Assembly: GCA_025677825.1 (NCBI GenBank)
Contig: JAIXMO010000006.1
Span: 826,426-890,425 of the forward strand
Direction: 5' to 3'
Source of the DNA: Helicostylum pulchrum
Lineage: Eukaryota > Mucoromycota > Mucoromycetes > Mucorales > Mucoraceae
Length of the DNA: 64,000 bases
The notes beneath the pieces are model-generated. The model searched no databases. It was not told the origin of the DNA and worked only from the letters and a program-made list of their open reading frames with translations. Below, in pieces: positions 47,505 through 59,002 of this stretch (its first letter is position 1; each line of letters begins with the position of its first letter). The position numbers and the translations under genes were made by a program.

Positions 47505-48111
47505 GGCCGGCGGTAGCCTTCCTGGAGGGTCCCCAAAGGGCTTTTCGTTGCGAGCGTAGCGAGAGTCAGGTGGTTAGTAGTTAATACTACATGTGAATCT
47601 CTTTTATTATAATTTTCTTAGTCTGTTTTTAGAAAATAAATATCTTAGAAAAAAAAATATGTAGTACAATTTGTATTTATACTTAAAAACATCAGCGTCC
47701 TTTGTCTTTTAAAATATACCGTTTGTAAAAAAAAAAAAGTTGCATAAAATAGAGAAGAGTTTATTAAGCTAAATAATTTAGGTATTCGTATCTCCCAAGT
47801 TTTTTTGTTATCGAGCGGCAAAAAAAAGAGATATGTGTATTAAGTTTAAAGAAACTACTCCAATAATATTTACAAAAAATATGTTTACAGCGATTATTCT
47901 ATAAAATACCATGAAAAATGTCGCTCTACCTTCTGTAATTTAGATTTTTAAACATGTGTCGTGTCTTGGCTGGTGGTTATAACTCTTTTGTTACTATGAG
48001 TTAAAGGATAAAACCAAAAGTATAATTAAAAGGTTAAAAGATAGATATCGTTTATTAAATATTGTTCTTTTTAAATCACTTGTGATTATTACTATTTTAT
48101 GACTATGACAC
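47505..48111. other. Intergenic region opening with a GC-rich block
   Basis: A GC-rich segment at 47505-47572 (GGCCGGCGGTAGCC, GGAGGGTCCCC, GCGAGCGTAGCGAG) stands out sharply from the AT-rich surroundings. The rest to 48111 is AT-rich and includes the outer left arm of the inverted repeat (47884-47940). No gene seen. Confidence 0.5.
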
Positions 48112-48370
48112 ATTGTTACGTTCGGTTTATTTGAGGTTTTTTTTTCTTAGCGGGAAATAAAGAGAGAGAAGTATAGTTTTGAAGTATATTTGAGTGAGCA
48201 CCACGTTATTGTTATTACGCCCAAGATAAATATAAATGTAGGTAACGAACCAGAGGTTAAATAAAATAAAATAAAAGATATAGAAAAATAAAAGATAAAA
48301 TACAATGATTTCGAAATAGAAGTTCAAAGGATCAATCAAAGCAAATAATAAAATAAAGATAGAGTTTGTA
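48112..48370 (+). repeat. Left arm of a long inverted repeat
   Basis: 259 nt, nearly identical to the reverse complement of 49553-49809 (few mismatches by eye). The arm starts ATTGTTACGTTCGGTTT and includes GAGTGAGCACCACGTTATTG and GAACCAGAGGTT. Chance frames within both arms read as matching hydrophobic peptides, which are not taken as genes. The two arms flank 1.2 kb that carries tRNA-Ala. Confidence 0.85.
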
Positions 48371-48799
48371 ATAGAAGTTGTAAGTAGATTTTTAATCAGT
48401 TGAAAGGTAAGTTTTATTTGATGGTAATAATCTGGTTTTTTGTAGACGAGATAGTTCCCTTGAAATCGAAGGTTATGAAAAAAAAATAATAAAACATAAT
48501 AAAATAGATGTCTTTAGCATCATATAACGATACTAATAAAAAGATAATAAACTAAATGTTCCTGAGAACAACATCTTTTAGTGTTGTTCAACAAGGCTAG
48601 AAGTTGAGAATAAAATAAAGAAAACACAGTTGGAATTAAATAAGATAGAATAAAGTTGATACTAAAATAATGTTTGGTAAGATAGAAAAATAAGAAAATA
48701 TTTTTAGCAGTTACAAATAATCAGCTTGTAACAACATGTTAAGGTATCGCGATATTGACGAATAAACATTTATCCGGAACAAAGCGACAAAAAAGTAAC
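48371..48799. other. Spacer between left arm and tRNA-Ala
   Basis: About 430 nt, AT-rich, non-coding. A 13-nt word (CATGTTAAGGTAT) at 48735-48747 recurs, inverted, at 49808-49820 just at the outer edge of the right arm. No other feature seen. Confidence 0.4.
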
Positions 48800-48872
48800 T
48801 GGAGTAGCTGGGCGTCGATCCCAGTGCCTCTCACATGCTAAGCGAGCGCTCTACCATTTGAGCTACAACCCC
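48800..48872 (-). tRNA. tRNA-Ala (AGC)
   Basis: 73 nt: acceptor GGGGTTG, D arm GCTCAAATGGTAGAGC, anticodon loop TTAGCAT with anticodon AGC, T arm CTGGG-ATCGACG-CCCAG. A run of six T follows within about 15 nt on the minus strand. The acceptor stem has one G-U pair and a T-T mismatch at positions 6-67, so function is likely but slightly in doubt. No intron. Confidence 0.92.
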
Positions 48873-49552
48873 TTTGTTACACGAAAATGGTCGTATTTTA
48901 ACACCCAAATGTTGAGTAAAAAAAATTGAGAATTTTTTTTTCTATTTTCTGCAATAAAGGAGATAGTAAAATATACAAATACTCATTTAAAAGCGATAAA
49001 TTCAGGCTTTTTAACAATACTAAAAATATGTTTTTATTCTTACTATATCTCGAGTAATCGAGCTTCAAAGATATTGACTATACACACTACCAAAACTACA
49101 AACACTACATAAACTACATGGACTACAGTTGACTATAAACACTACACAAGCTATGTCTTTTTTATTTTAGGCGTTCATCTTTTGAACATATCTCATTAAG
49201 CAACTAAAGTCTTGCAATTTGTTCCTGATTTGATATCGTATTTTTAAAAATGTTTTTTTCGTACGGCGTAATGGTAAGGTAACTATAATGGAATATAATT
49301 TGATTATCATTGAAGAAGAGGAAGTGTGGTGTCGCTAATCTGAGTTAAGAACAAATAAATTACTAATTGAATTACAAAAGGAAATGTAAATTGATATTAC
49401 AAGTATAACAAAAGATGATTGATGAATATAAGTCTATTAAAAAATTATAATAAAATTATAAAGAATAATAAGGATATTAAACAGGTATGAACTCTGATGT
49501 TATATTTATATCTGTTTTCTAGGTATTTATAATGGTTGTAGAAATGATCTTA
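48873..49552. other. Spacer between tRNA-Ala and right arm
   Basis: About 680 nt, AT-rich, non-coding. A degenerate array of ACTAC/ACTATA words lies at about 49077-49152 (CACTACCAAAACTACAAACA and onward). No gene recognised. Confidence 0.4.
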
Positions 49553-49809
49553 TACAAACTCTATTTTTATTTTATTATTTACTTTGATTGATCCTTTGAA
49601 CTTCTATTTCGAAATCATTGTATTTTATCTTTTATTTTTCTATATCTTTTATTTTATTTTATTTAACCTCTGGTTCGTTACCTACATTTATATTTATCTT
49701 GGGTGTAATAACAATAACGTGGTGCTCACTCAAATATACTTCAAATCTATACTTCACTCTCTTTATTTCCCGCTAAGAAATATAAACCTATTAAACCGAA
49801 CGTAACAAT
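49553..49809 (-). repeat. Right arm of the long inverted repeat
   Basis: 257 nt, the inverted partner of 48112-48370. Beyond it, 49849-49904 is a further inverted match to 47884-47940 (TTTACAGCGATTATTCTAT), separated from the main arm by about 39 nt here but about 171 nt on the left. The repeat therefore extends past the TGTTACG edge. Confidence 0.85.
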
Positions 49810-50269
49810 ACCTTAACATGGTTAAAAAGCAAAGTTACAATATTTATTCATTACAGGAAGAATGACATTTTTTATTTTATTTCATAGAATAATCGCTGTA
49901 AATATAGATATTTTTTTCAAGCAGTGATTCGGACAGGTCTAATTCACGGTTTAACTATTTCAAATAATCAAATAAAAGTTTTATCGGCTTGCAGGTTTTT
50001 TAAGGTAAATGCGAATATTGAAGTTTTTAAATATTTTTTTTTTATGGCTTTTTGTTCGTCTTCTTGTTTTTAAATCTATATCGTGGTTTTTCCTGTTAAA
50101 CAAAGACTATCTCTTTGAGAACTGAAAATAGTATATATACACACGCATTACATTTAACAAAAAAAAAAAGTTTATTTATTTTTTATTAGTTATTATTATA
50201 ATAAGTAGATGATTGATTAATATTTATAACATAATATCCTTATGGTCTATATTGTTACAAAGGAGAGTA
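49810..50269. other. Intergenic region
   Basis: About 460 nt between the inverted repeat and the Hsp70-12-like stop. It includes the outer right arm (49849-49904) and AT-rich DNA; no gene seen. Confidence 0.4.
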
Positions 50270-52590
50270 TTATGGACTATGTTGCCGTGGAGTGAAAGCT
50301 TGAGTATAATGCCGTTGTGAATTATAAGCATCAATTTGTTGAGGTGTGAATTGTCGTCTACGTTGCTGTTGAGGTGGGAACGACCGATTAAGTTGCTGAC
50401 GTGTATACGATTGTCTAATAGGTATGGGTTCATAATGGTTTTGAGAATATGCTGAATTAGAATGAGCACCGTTAGTATACGTTAATGACAGTGGAATAAT
50501 ATTAGTAGGAGGATAAGGAACGTTACCATTAGGCCCAATATCAGCAGAGTGTGAAGCATCAAATGCCGAAGTAAAAGAAAAGACTTTATTTTGAATGACT
50601 GATTCAATCTTGATTTCTGTAAGACCAAAGTACATTCGAATAGTTAAAGTAACAGCATCACCTGGTTCAACACCCTCTAATATTGGCATTCGAATAGGAA
50701 AATGACCTACTTTTTGAATAGAAGGATCAGCAGTAAAACGTGGTATTGGTCCATCGCCATCAAATGCATACAAGTCTGCAATAAATAAATATTAGTAGCT
50801 TATTGATGCCCTTTTCTTTATCACCGTTATTATTACCTGAATCCGTATCATTTGGGTAAGTAACGATAAACGTCTTTGACACACATTCATTAACTTTTAC
50901 ACTCTGCCCTTTACAAACATACGCATTAAATCTTTGTCTACAATATTTTTTACCGTCTGTACCAATGACAGCAAATTCAGGCAGATCGAATTCGTTTTCA
51001 AAAAGCATTCGAGTTTCAATACCATAGGTTCTTCTGGAGATACGTTCAGTGACAGTTTGAGGACTTAAACCAAAATAAACAGCACCACGAACCACAGCTA
51101 ATTCACCTCTTGGTGGTACGTAAACCTTGCCTACTTTTTTAGCAAAGGCATCTGCTACACGCTTAAATAAATAATTTGATTGTCCAAACCCACCAACCAA
51201 GAAAATGGCTTCTAAAACAGGTGATTGGATCCGCTGTGCTTCGATTAAACTTAATACCTGAGACACAATCGGTTCAAATACCTGCTCACATAATTCACGA
51301 GCAGGTATAAATAAAGAACCGTTTTCCAATCCTATGCATTTATCTGTCTTGTCACCAAATCCCATAGAAGCGGGTAAATCCAAATAGTGATCTTCAAAGC
51401 CGTTAAATTCTGGTTTAATAGTATTGATAAATGTTTCCATAATAATTTCCATAGAAGGTTTGTTGACGGGACCAATATGAGAAAATTTACGAGTAATGTA
51501 AGTTCTCATTCTTGAATCTAAAAATCCTGAACCACAAGTAGCGCCTTGACCAATTGTTACTTCCTTTAAAGTACGCCTAAAATAAATAATAAGTTAAATA
51601 TGTATACAAATCATTTTTAAATATATATATATTCCACTTTACTTTTTATGTGGGTTACTTTCATCTATTTCAAATACAACTAAATCAACTGTTCCACCTC
51701 CAGCATCGCAAATCATAAATCGTTGACCATGAGAAAGATTGAATTGATCAGCCTTTTTTTCACAGTATAATGCGGCAGCTTCTGGTTCTGAAATCAGAGT
51801 CAGTCTTTGTGGAGGATCTGAGCGTAACACGAGTTCTGCACGAATTGCAGCTTCACGCATTATACCTTTTGCTCTATCGTTCCACATGGCGGGTACAGTC
51901 AAACACTAATATACATATATAAAAAACCTAAATAAATCTATGCACACACACGTATGTAAAAAAAATGCTATACTTACATATCGAAATTTACTCTGATTGT
52001 AATTACCAGCAAATCCTCTTGACAATTCCGCACAAGCATGATCATGAAGCATTCGAAGGTAATCAGCAATGACATCAGTAATATTTAATCCATTTGGCAA
52101 TACTTCATGTTGTAAATTTTCAGCGAGATAGAGTTTGAATTTAGACAACATTAATAGATCAGAACTACTGCGTTTCATTGCTGCTTTTTTTGCTCCGTAT
52201 CCCCAATCTAGAATCTCGGTAGATCCTTTTTTGTATAACGATATTGTGGGCGTCTTTTTTTTTATTTTAGGGTAAATTTAGTTTATCTTTTATTTTTTTG
52301 TAATTAAATTACCTTGGGATAAACATTATTATGTTGTTTGGGCCTACAGAGTAATAAAAAAAAATTAACTACGATTCGAGTGATACATGTATTTTTTGTT
52401 GTTTTTACCATTGCGCGATATCAATTACTTCTTCATCTTGTGCAAAAGCATAACAACATCCAGAAAATGTGCTTCCTATTATATGTTAATACACTTTTTT
52501 TTTCCTTTTTCGTTTTTGGTTTTCTCGTATTTTACCAAAATCAATACCGACAATGACAGGATAATCAGCAATATTAAATCCCGAAGACAT
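50270..52590 (-). CDS. Hsp70-like ATPase, HSPA12-type
   Basis: Seven exons, complement(join(50270..50775,50837..51576,51643..51905,51978..52253,52313..52343,52409..52475,52536..52590)), 645 residues. The actin/Hsp70 ATPase fold is seen as phosphate-1 VIVGIDFGSTFSGCCYAF, LTVPAMWNDRAKGIMREAA, phosphate-2 MICDAGGGTVDLVVFE and the adenosine motif FLVGGFGQSNYL. The typical Hsp70 peptide-binding domain and EEVD tail are absent; instead the C-terminus is short and rich in Gln, Pro and Arg. Such HSPA12-like proteins are multiplied in Mucoromycota and other fungi and have poorly known roles. The N-terminal GSTFSGC core is spread over exons of 55, 67 and 31 nt. Confidence 0.92.
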
Positions 52591-53194
52591 GTTCCCGAAT
52601 TACTATTATATATTTTCAAATAAAGAGAGAAAGAAAGAGAGAAAATGCGGAGGGGGTAAAAAAAAACAGTTTCTTTGACACTTGGCTAAAACATATTGCA
52701 TTATGAACCCATTTTTTTAGAGTCATACAGTAAGAAAAAGTTGTATCAACCCATTACAATGAATGCTTTTTTTTTCTTTGTTACGCAAATCCAATAGTCT
52801 TTTACTCATTATTTGTTTCGTGATAAAATAATAATGTCAAGTTTTATAATGATCGATATTATGTAACAAAGGGATATACAATAACCAAGGGATATACAAT
52901 AACCAAGGTAACCCCCATTATCGTTATACTTTTTTTTTTCCACGAAAAATAAGATTTTCACTTTGCAGTTGTATTAAAGATTTGAATACACAGTTTTTAT
53001 ACAATTCATACCACGTGTATCATCTGTGAAAAACAACCTGCCTTTTATATTTCTTCCGTAAGCTTTGCATGAAAAAGTGGGGTCGTGTTTTTGAAACAGT
53101 CACTGCTTGTGTGTGTGCGTTCGTAATCTACAACAGACTATTTTTCTAGCTTTTTTTCTTTATTGTTTTTTTCTTTCAAGTACACAATAAAAAT
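52591..53194. promoter_or_regulatory. Divergent promoter region, Hsp70-12-like and UFD1
   Basis: About 600 nt between the two starts. It contains a perfect tandem of an 18-nt unit (GGGATATACAATAACCAA) at 52871-52888 and 52889-52906 and a T-rich tract near 52929-52940. Function of the tandem is unknown. Confidence 0.45.
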
Positions 53195-54610
53195 ATGGTA
53201 AATATATATCATCAACCTTTTACTTGATATATATCAAAAAAGGATTAATTTGTGCCTTTGTATTCTAGTTTAACAACTTTGACGATGAAGACGATGCCTT
53301 TTCAGGTGCATTCTTTGGAGGTTTACGCCCTAATCTCGGAGGCTTTGTTAATCCCAACAGAGTATTTTCAGAAAGCTATCGTTGTTTTCCTATTGCCATG
53401 ATGCAAAATGGAAGTGAAAGAGAAAATGTTAATTACGGTGGCAAAAGTAAGTTCAGTAAAAAATATTATTGTTTTTAAATGGTACTCACAAAAGCCGTTT
53501 TTATTATGTAGTTATTTTACCTCAATCAGCGTTAGAAAAACTTTGTAAGTCTCCTTTTTTTTAAAAAAAAATATGTAATAGTTTGTTTAACTCGTAAATA
53601 GCTCAACTTAATATTTCATACCCAATGTTGTTTAAATTGACAAATGGAGCAGAAAAGAAACAAAGTCATGCAGGTGTTCTTGAATTTATTGCAGAAGAAG
53701 GCAGAGCGTATTTACCGCAATGGGTAAAAAAAAAAAAAACTATCAAGCACAAGTAATTAATTATAGGTAATTAATCTTTATTTATTAGATGATGGAAACA
53801 TTAGGCACAGAGCCTGGTAGTATTATTGAAGTTAAAAACGTTACATTACCACTTGGTTCCTTTGTCAAGATCCAACCTCAATCCACAGACTTTTTAGATA
53901 TTACTGATCATCGTGCAGTGTAAGATGATATATTTACTATACATGTGTACACAAAATCTAATATATATATTTTAGACTTGAAAAAGCATTGCGTAATTTC
54001 GCTACTTTAACAGTTGGCGATATGGTTCAGATTAATTATAACGATAAAATATTTGAAATCCAAGTTTTAGAAGTGAAACCTAATTACAAAGAACATTCAG
54101 GTATATCGATCACTGAAACAGATTTGGAAGTAGATTTTGCTCCACCTATTGGATATGTTGAACCTACGATTAATAAACCTGTAACAGTAAGTGTATATAT
54201 AAAAGAGGGAGTGTATACATATAATTGACAATTGTGTTTTTCATTAGAAGAGCCACATGGTAATTGATGCTCCTAAAGTAGAAAATACTGGATTTGCCGC
54301 ATTTAAAGGCGGTGGACAAAGTCTTCGTGGAAAGAATAAAGGGTATAAAAAGAAAAGAAAAAAACTTTACGGAGACAAAGTAGAAAATTAATTTTATACG
54401 TGTATATATAGAAAAGCTAATGCGGTAGATAATAATATGGATACAGAGGAGGGTGAAGACGATGGACCATTAAACTTACCTTTTGGTCAACTCTACTTTG
54501 GTTTTCCTGTGATCCCACCACCAGCTTCAGATGACAATGACAATGAAGATAAAAAGCCAAAACATGCTTTTATTGGATCTGGTCAAACACTAAGAACCAA
54601 AAAGAAATAA
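53195..54610 (+). CDS. UFD1: UFD1,  Cdc48/p97 ubiquitin-fusion degradation cofactor
   Basis: Eight exons, 53195-53197, 53269-53446, 53512-53544, 53602-53723, 53789-53919, 53976-54186, 54248-54342, 54412-54610; 323 residues. The first coding exon is the ATG alone. The double-psi-barrel domain matches UFD1 almost throughout: [92 protein letters not shown]. The C-terminal part has the SHP-like FxGxGQxL pairs ([19 protein letters not shown]) that bind Cdc48. UFD1-NPL4 delivers ubiquitylated substrates to Cdc48 in ERAD. It is convergent with the hydrolase gene, stops 55 nt apart. Confidence 0.96.
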
Positions 54611-54665
54611 ATCTTAAAATATGTAAAAAAGCATTTTATTCTCAATAAAAAAGAAGCGAAACCAA

Positions 54666-56400
54666 TTACTTGTTTTTAACGTATAATTGATTACACCATG
54701 CTTGAATAACATATGATACGTATAAAGAACGAGGAGACCAAGCAATATAACTAACATGATGTCCGCCCTACAGTTAAAAAATGTGAGTAAATAAATGGAA
54801 TCGTATTATCTTTGTACAGATATAAATACGTACTGGTAATAATACAAGTTGGCATAATGGACTAGAATCTCCTACAGCTAAAATAAATAAATTAGTACAA
54901 TGCTCTAAATATAGTCAAGTAATAGTTCCTACCTTTATCATAAGCTGCTTTGAAAGATTTAGACATTATACATTCAGTCAATCTATCACGTTCACCAGCA
55001 AAAACTAAAAATGGGACTAATTTATTTTCTTCCTTGGCTTTGGGAACCACGCTTACAGGAGAATGTTGATGTAAAAAGTCATAGTCTACTTTACCAAGGT
55101 TAGCAACATCCTTACAAAAGAAATTAGCATGATGAGATCCAGTTGCCACATCTAAAGCACCACTGAAACTAATAACACCACGAACAGAAGTATCTACTTG
55201 CTCAAATCCAGGTTGATACTTGGGATCGTTGGTTGTTAAAGAGGTCATTGCAGCCAAGTGAGCACCAGCAGAGTCACCTTTTTTTTTATATTAGAAATAT
55301 GTATACAATTTTGAAAAGAAAATACTACTAACCAGATAAAACAATAAAATTAGGATCACCACCGAACGAAGCAATGTTCTTCTTGATCCAACGAAGAGAA
55401 CGTTTGACATCAATTAAATGAGTAGGATAAGGGTTTTTAGGAGCGAGACGGTATCCAATGTTTACCATAACCCAGTTATTTTCTTGTACTAATACTTTTT
55501 GATGAGGATAAAACATATTTTTAGAACCTACTCTCCAAGCACCACCGTGAATATGAACCTAATATAAACTTTAATTATTTTTGTATATACGCGTATTAAC
55601 TACTACTTTTACCATGACAGGTTGTAATCCAGTCTTTTGCATATTATTGGAACAATAAATATCCAACATCATTTTACGGGGTTGGTCAAAATCATCATTG
55701 GTTGACTTTAAGGCGTCTCTAATCTCTTCGTTTGTAGCGTACGTAACTGATATATTATATATGAGCCGTCATATTCCGTTTTATACTGGAGATTGTTTAC
55801 TTACTGTTTTGATGCACATTAATATCACTAGGTGTCCAAAAAGGATGTAACAACTTTTTCAAACCGTCCAATCTTTTTTTTTTTTTTGAATTGTTACTTA
55901 ATGATAAATATTTTACCTATTCTTTTTTTAAAATTTCTTACGCAATAATACTTTTGATAGGTTGGCTTTCAGGGTCAATAATTTTAAGCGCGGCATCAGT
56001 TACGGGCTTTTCATTCAAGATTTCATAAAACAAGATAACAAGTGCACCCATATTTACGATATCAGCGATATAAAAAAGCCAAGCAAGACTATAATCTAAT
56101 AGTAACACACAGTATTTTTAGAAAAAAAGTTTTTTTTAAAAAAAAATTGGGTATGTTCTTACTAAAACCACCAAAAAGTTTAACGAGTTTAACAATAACC
56201 AACTTGAGGAAAACCAGATGAATAGCATTTTCAGTAACGCCAGAAGCAAAAAGTTCAATTAAATGGTAGTGCTTTCGAAGTTTAGGTACAATCACGTTAG
56301 CTACATAAGGTTTATCGAATGCACACACGGTAAAGAAACCAAAAAGTGTAACTGAAAATATGTAACTGGTGGCTACAAAGGCCGAGCATAGTGCCAACAT
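54666..56400 (-). CDS. Membrane-anchored alpha/beta hydrolase (lipase/esterase, hydrolase-3 type)
   Basis: Eight exons, complement(join(54666..54767,54834..54877,54933..55277,55333..55558,55613..55746,55805..55872,55942..56095,56163..56400)), 436 residues. N-terminal hydrophobic helices (MLALCSAFVATSYIFSVTLF; YSLAWLFYIADIVNMGALVI) suggest ER anchoring. The hydrolase has the oxyanion HGG (VHIHGGAW, about 199-206), nucleophile GDSAG with Ser276, Asp in AGERDRLTE and His in GGHHVSYIAW (406/407). Relatives include isoprenylcysteine methylesterases and sterol/arylacetamide deacetylases; the substrate is not readable. The Ser motif is split by intron 5. Confidence 0.88.
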
Positions 56401-57425
56401 GGTTACAAACGTAAAAAAAAAAGCAGTAAGAAAAGGTGAAAAAGTATACTATCGACCTTATTTTTTTTCGAAACAAGTTTATACATGTGATTTTTCCTTT
56501 TTTTGGTATTCCGATACACCTGTTTTTTTTTCTGGAGGACTGATAAATATTTTATGCAAAGACTAGTCTAATGTTTATCTATTTAGTTTATACTCGAGGT
56601 TAAAAAAGATATATAAAGAAAGCTATTATATTCTGCTTGTTAAGCAAAGTACAGTTCTTTAAAGCGAGTATGCAATTGCACTGAATTTATGCCAAAACAA
56701 AGTGTATTAACTTTTTTTTTTTGACAGCAATTGATTTTTTTAAAAAAAGTGACACAGATGTTAAGCATATTTATGCAATAAGCAACTGGTTGACATGATC
56801 ATCCTTTTTTTTTCTGTGTCGAGTGTGTAACTCTCAGAATTGTAGTACCCACTTCCTTTGTTTCTATTTTATTTTTTTGTAAGGTAGCAAACGCCGTCTT
56901 AAACTATTTTATTTTTTTCCGATGTAATATTATAGATAAAACTGCAAGGTAAAAAAAAAAGCTTTTTTTTTTTATGTACACATATGCAATTTAGTCACTT
57001 TTTTTTTATGCTTCTCTGTAGTAGATTTAGTAAGTCAATATGATAGTTTTTTTTATTTGGATATATAATAAACTGTTTGATCCTGACTCTTTTTCTATCA
57101 TACGCTTTGATTATTCAGATTTAAAAATACAAAACAAGAAAGAGTATCTACCCCACTCATTGTTTCCCTTATGACCTTTTGTTTTTTCTTATAGTCTTTT
57201 ACAATATTCTCTTTTTAGTAAATTGTTGTATTTTTACGCTTATAAGAAAAGCTTGGGGCAAAACAAGCAGAAACCATTTTACAGTAAAAAAAGATCTTTT
57301 TATTTCTTGTGCTACAGTGACATCTTGTCACATGAAAAACAAAGCGCACTGTTTCATTTATATATAAATTTTTTTTAGCCGTGTTTATTTTAAATTCCCT
57401 TTTTCTTCTTTTTTATATTATTACT
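56401..57425. promoter_or_regulatory. Divergent region, hydrolase and DGAT2
   Basis: About 1 kb between the two start codons, with T-rich tracts (56709-56722, 57370-57376 and others) and a TATATAAA-like sequence near 57360. No gene seen; presumed promoters of both. Confidence 0.45.
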
Positions 57426-58629
57426 ATGGAAAAAGAAAGAGATATAAAGACCCAAGTGAAAAAAGTATCAGAGGCGTTTACAGAAGTTATACCTAATGTG
57501 CGTTGGGCACCTCTTCGAGGTATTCCATTTGAAAGAAGAGTTCAAACGGCTACTGTATTACTTTGGTTGTTTCTATTAGCTAATTGTTTGGCCGTCTTTT
57601 TTGGCTCATTGTTACTGCCAATTTTATGGCCATTACATATCGCCTATATTATTTATATTATACGCGATCAATCACCGGAAAATGGTGGACGCCGTTCTGA
57701 ATGGTTTCGTCGATTACCCTGTTGGAGTTATTTCGCTGGTTACTTTCCTGTCAAACTTGTAAAGGAGGCAGATTTGGACCCTTCAAAAAATTATGTATTT
57801 GGCTACCATCCTCATGGTATTATCAGTATGGGTGCATTCGCCAATTTTGCCACTGAAGCCACTAGTTTTTCCGAATTGTTTCCTGGTATAAAACCTTCTT
57901 TATTGACATTAACTACAAACTTCAAATTTCCTATCTATCGTGACATTATTTTAGCTTGTGGTATTGCTTCTGTCTCTCGTGACTCTTGTGAATCTATTTT
58001 ATCTTCTGATCCTGGAAGATCAATTGTCATTGTCATTGGAGGTGCTGCTGAATCATTAAGTGCAAGACCTGGCATGGCCGATTTAACTTTGAAACGACGA
58101 TTAGGTTTTATCAAGTTGGCTATTCGACATGAGGCCGATCTTGTGCCTACTTTTTCTTTTGGAGAAAATGATTTATATGATCAAGTAGATAATAGTGACG
58201 GAAGTTTACTTTGGAAAGTTCAAAAGAAAATGCAAAAGGCTCTTGGTTTTACTTTACCATTGTTTCATGCACGCGGAATTTTTAATTGTAAAGAGTTTTT
58301 TTTTTGTTTTTTGTTTTATATACGTGTAATTAACCTTATAATAATTTCGTTATTAGATAATGTTGGATTACTTCCTTATCGACACCAAGTTGTTACAGTT
58401 GGTAAGTCATAAAAAAACCGATAAGATATAGTTACACTGAACGTCATTTTTTTTAATAGTCGGAAAGCCAATTCCTGTTCCTAAATTAAAGGAAGGACAA
58501 ACAGATCCTACTGAAGAACAGTTAAAGGAAACACAACAATTATATATACAAGAGCTAGAATCCATTTATAACAAGTACAAGGACATTTACGCTAAAGATA
58601 GAAAGCAAGAGCTTCGTATTGTTAATTAA
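57426..58629 (+). CDS. Diacylglycerol acyltransferase 2 (DGAT2 family)
   Basis: Three exons, 57426-58287, 58357-58401 and 58460-58629; 358 residues. Start MEKERDIKTQ is preferred over the upstream in-frame ATG at 57381, which adds a hydrophobic leader read from a T-rich tract. Two membrane segments (TATVLLWLFLLANCLAVFF, LLPILWPLHIAYIIYIIRD) precede the catalytic HPHG at 128-131 (FGYHPHGIISMG). Further family blocks are KFPIYRDIILACGIASVSR, VIVIGGAAESL, RLGFIKLAIRHEADLVPTFS and VVTVVGKPIPVPK. It makes triacylglycerol from diacylglycerol and acyl-CoA at the ER and lipid droplets. Oleaginous Mucoromycota often have more than one DGAT2; mono-acyl specificity cannot be excluded. Confidence 0.94.
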
Positions 58630-59002
58630 ACTATTTGTTTTGTATATTATTACTATCATCATTAAGCATGCATCATAATTTGACCTGTCAATAAAAAACA
58701 AGTTATTATATCTCCAGTGTAAAAGCTAATTCTGGATTATGTCCTACGCTAAAAAAAAAGAGTTTAAGCCGTCTACACAAAAGCAAACTTTGGCCAATAA
58801 AAAAGCAAACTCTGAGCTGTAGAAAACGTGCAGTCTTTCATAATTTTGTCGCGAAAAAAGAATTTTTTATATTTCAGATTGTTGAAAAGTCACCTGTTAA
58901 AAGAGAATATGTGGTGACGAATAGGCTACAGGGATAAAGAAGGTAGCGGTGCTTTTCTTTTTTAATATTTTTTCTTTTGCCTTCTTTTTTTTTTTAAAAA
59001 AA
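58630..59002. other. Intergenic region after DGAT2
   Basis: About 370 nt, AT-rich, ending in a T-run/A-run junction at 58985-59002. No coding-like frame. Confidence 0.4.

Noticed and set aside
48127..48339. Minus-strand 70-residue hydrophobic frame with a near-identical plus-strand twin at 49584-49805
   Set aside because: The two frames are simply the arms of the inverted repeat read from each side; composition is AT-driven and there is no supporting signal. I describe the repeat instead.
48113..48733. Complete solo LTR with ACAT target duplication
   Set aside because: TGTTACG...TGTAACA ends with flanking ACAT are suggestive, but the inverted partner matches only the first 258 nt and homology continues outside the supposed edge, so I keep the more general inverted-repeat call.
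57381..57425. Upstream in-frame ATG giving DGAT2 a hydrophobic leader
   Set aside because: The added residues are encoded by a T-rich leader; the ATG at 57426 matches the usual DGAT2 start region.
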